DNA of 64,000 nt from Nocardioides ganghwensis (GTDB lineage Bacteria > Actinomycetota > Actinomycetes > Propionibacteriales > Nocardioidaceae). Under the pieces are notes generated by a model. The model was not told where the DNA came from. It did no database searches and saw only the letters and a list, made by a program, of their open reading frames with translations. A program made the translations under genes and the position numbers. The number at the start of each line of letters is the position of its first letter. Positions within the stretch are counted from its first letter, which is position 1. The DNA lies in assembly GCF_014779655.1 (NCBI RefSeq), contig NZ_JACXYX010000004.1, positions 1 to 64,000 of the forward strand, written 5' to 3'. Of the stretch, positions 62,570-64,000 are shown in pieces.

Positions 62570-64000
62570 TTGAGCGAGATCGCTGGCGAGCTGGCGCGCG
62601 TCAAGGGCGCGTTCGCCCAGCCCACGCTCACCCTGCTCCACCAGCGCCAGGCGCCCGTGGTGATCACCATCTTCCGCACGGCCTTCGGTCGCAACAACAA
62701 CCCGATCCCGACGGCCCGCCTGCACACGCAGGTCGAGGAGCACCTCGCCGCGATCCGGCTGGCCGGCGAGCAGGACGTCCCGACCGGCAGCGGTCGTGAG
62801 ATCTGCCAGCGCTGGATGCGCGGCCAGTGGCTGGTGCGCTCGCTCGACGAGGCGGGGCACGAGGTCTACGCGCTGACCTCGCACGCGCAGCAGGCGCTGG
62901 AGCTGGTGAAGAACCTCGCCCGCGACCGCGCCACGCTGAGCGAGCACCGGGTCGCCACCATCCTCGGCACGGTCCGGCGCTTCAACTCCGAGGCCAACCC
63001 GGACCGCACCGCGCGGGTCACGATCCTCAACGAGGAGATCGCGCGGCTGCGGGCCGAGCGCGACCGCCTGGTCGACGGCGGAGACCTGGCCGGGGCGACC
63101 GAGGACTACATGCTCGAGGGGTTCACCGAGCTGCTCTCGCTGATCTCCGCGCTGCCGAGCGACTTCGCGCGTGTCGAGGAGCGGTTCGCGACCATCCGCG
63201 CGGAGATCCTGGCGGCCTTCCGCGCGGAGGACCGCCCGGCCGGGGAGGTGATCGACGACTACCTCGCTCGCGCCGACGCGTTGATGACGGCGACCCACGA
63301 GGGGCGCGCGTTCGAGGGCGCGTTCGCGCTGCTGCGCGACGACGCCCTGGTGACACAGCTGCGCGAGGACCTGACCGCCCTGCTCGAGCACCCGCTCTCG
63401 GACGGCATCCTCAGCGACGCCGACCGCGCCGAGCTGCGCGGCACCGTACGCCTCGTGCGCGACGGCCTCGACCGCGTCCTCGCCCAGCGCTCCCGGGTGA
63501 CGGCCACCCTCAAGGAGTACATCGTCTCCCACGACGCGGCCCGTGACCGCGAGCTCGAGCAGACGTTGCGCCAGGTGGAGGCCGAGCTGATGACGTGGAT
63601 GGCGACCACCGGCCCGCGGGCCACCCACGACGTGGCGCTCCTGCCCGCGCGAGCGGGCGTCGAGCACCTCCGGGAGCGGTTCCACGACCCCGCCGACGAC
63701 GTCCTCCCCGACCGCATCAGCACCCCGGACCCGGCCCTCGCGCCGCCGGTCTCGCTCCAGGAGCTCGTCGCGCAGGGCGGACCCAGGCTCGCGACCCTGC
63801 GCGAGCGCCTCGACGCCGCGACCACCTCCCTCCTCCCGGTCGCCTCCCTCGGCGCCCTGTTCGACGAGCTGGAGCCGTCCCTTCGCCGCCCCGTCGAGAT
63901 CTTCGGCCTGCTGCACCTCGCCGCCGACCGTGAGTGGCGGGCCGAGCAGTCGGTCGAGCCGTTCGAGGCCGTACGCCCTGACGGCAGCAGGCGGACCTTC
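62570..64000 (+). CDS. jetA: JetA/DUF3375 subunit of a type I Wadjet (MukF-like) system, 5' part
   Basis: The frame from TTG 62570 is open for 477 codons to the window edge. The N-terminus (FAQPTLTLLHQRQAPVVITIFRTAF) and winged-helix region (GREICQRWMRGQWLVRSLDEAGHEVYALTSHAQQALE) match DUF3375. ERFATIRAEILAAFRAEDRPAGEVIDDYL and the long helical middle (ATLKEYIVSHDAARDRELEQTLRQVEAEL) also match this kleisin-like family. JetA works with JetB (MukE-like), JetC (SMC-like ATPase) and JetD (nuclease) to cut circular plasmids. GGGGGA 7 nt upstream is a reasonable ribosome site. The partner genes should lie just beyond the window on the same strand. Confidence 0.83.
   Translation, partial: MSEIAGELARVKGAFAQPTLTLLHQRQAPVVITIFRTAFGRNNNPIPTARLHTQVEEHLAAIRLAGEQDVPTGSGREICQRWMRGQWLVRSLDEAGHEVYALTSHAQQALELVKNLARDRATLSEHRVATILGTVRRFNSEANPDRTARVTILNEEIARLRAERDRLVDGGDLAGATEDYMLEGFTELLSLISALPSDFARVEERFATIRAEILAAFRAEDRPAGEVIDDYLARADALMTATHEGRAFEGAFALLRDDALVTQLREDLTALLEHPLSDGILSDADRAELRGTVRLVRDGLDRVLAQRSRVTATLKEYIVSHDAARDRELEQTLRQVEAELMTWMATTGPRATHDVALLPARAGVEHLRERFHDPADDVLPDRISTPDPALAPPVSLQELVAQGGPRLATLRERLDAATTSLLPVASLGALFDELEPSLRRPVEIFGLLHLAADREWRAEQSVEPFEAVRPDGSRRTF

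Overview
The window is chromosomal DNA of a very high-GC actinobacterium, most likely Nocardioidaceae (Nocardioides-like). Supporting signs are the extreme G/C third positions, many GTG starts, chained 4-nt ATGA/GTGA overlaps, GAF-ANTAR proteins, a DUF222/HNH gene, an imuA'-imuB-dnaE2 operon with an actinobacterial LexA box, a SigB/SigF-type sigma factor, and many genes with a TANNNT-like -10 hexamer 6-8 nt before the start codon (leaderless mRNAs). The genus is inference. No rRNA, tRNA, CRISPR array or prophage was recognised, and no gene-free stretch exceeds 300 bp.

Layout. 0-2.5 kb: clipped IS30-type transposase, then cobT-cobS-cobU on the minus strand. 2.5-5.5 kb: small metabolic genes, a threonine aldolase and a CtlX-type amidinohydrolase. 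5.5-7.5 kb: ECF sigma / membrane anti-sigma / secreted protein module with two matching promoters. 7.5-11.7 kb: secreted phosphatase PhoX behind a PHO-box-like repeat, a secreted EEP-family enzyme and a small secreted coiled-coil protein. 11.7-14.3 kb: YczE-like membrane protein, divergent hsp20 / MerR pair, 5'-3' exonuclease. 14.3-19.8 kb: a GAF/Fis regulator with degenerate AAA+ facing an operon of amidohydrolase, DUF59, Zn-alcohol dehydrogenase, DUF1097 and ABM genes. The first three resemble the accessory tail of mim/prm propane monooxygenase operons, but the monooxygenase is absent. 19.8-22.9 kb: acyl-CoA-dehydrogenase-like, PIG-L deacetylase/methyltransferase fusion and GT2 genes. 23-25.4 kb: MerR-controlled DrrAB-type exporter.

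25.4-35 kb: repeats, a frameshifted DUF222/HNH gene, small proteins, a quinone-reductase-like enzyme, selO, prfC, two GAF/ANTAR proteins and a ROK repressor. 35.1-39.2 kb: zwf-edd-eda (Entner-Doudoroff) operon whose promoter carries a palindrome around its -35. 39.2-43.2 kb: GH16 hydrolase, MFS transporter, Acg-type nitroreductase. 43.4-45.2 kb: a DevS-like kinase cut off after its phospho-acceptor helix and joined to the C-terminal part of an erythromycin-esterase-like gene, an apparent deletion scar. 45.3-46.2 kb: two-gene FluC fluoride channel. 46.2-52.7 kb: surface-glycan cluster. 52.7-58.4 kb: SOS mutasome operon. 58.5-62.5 kb: PLD-like and EEP-like secreted proteins, SigB/F sigma factor, small ORF. 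62.6-64 kb: start of jetA (DUF3375), the first gene of a type I Wadjet plasmid-defence locus that continues outside the window.

The strongest candidates for new biology are the hydroxylase-less mim-like operon with its paired operators, the Nod-factor-like three-gene operon, the ECF module with duplicate promoters, and the kinase/esterase deletion chimera.
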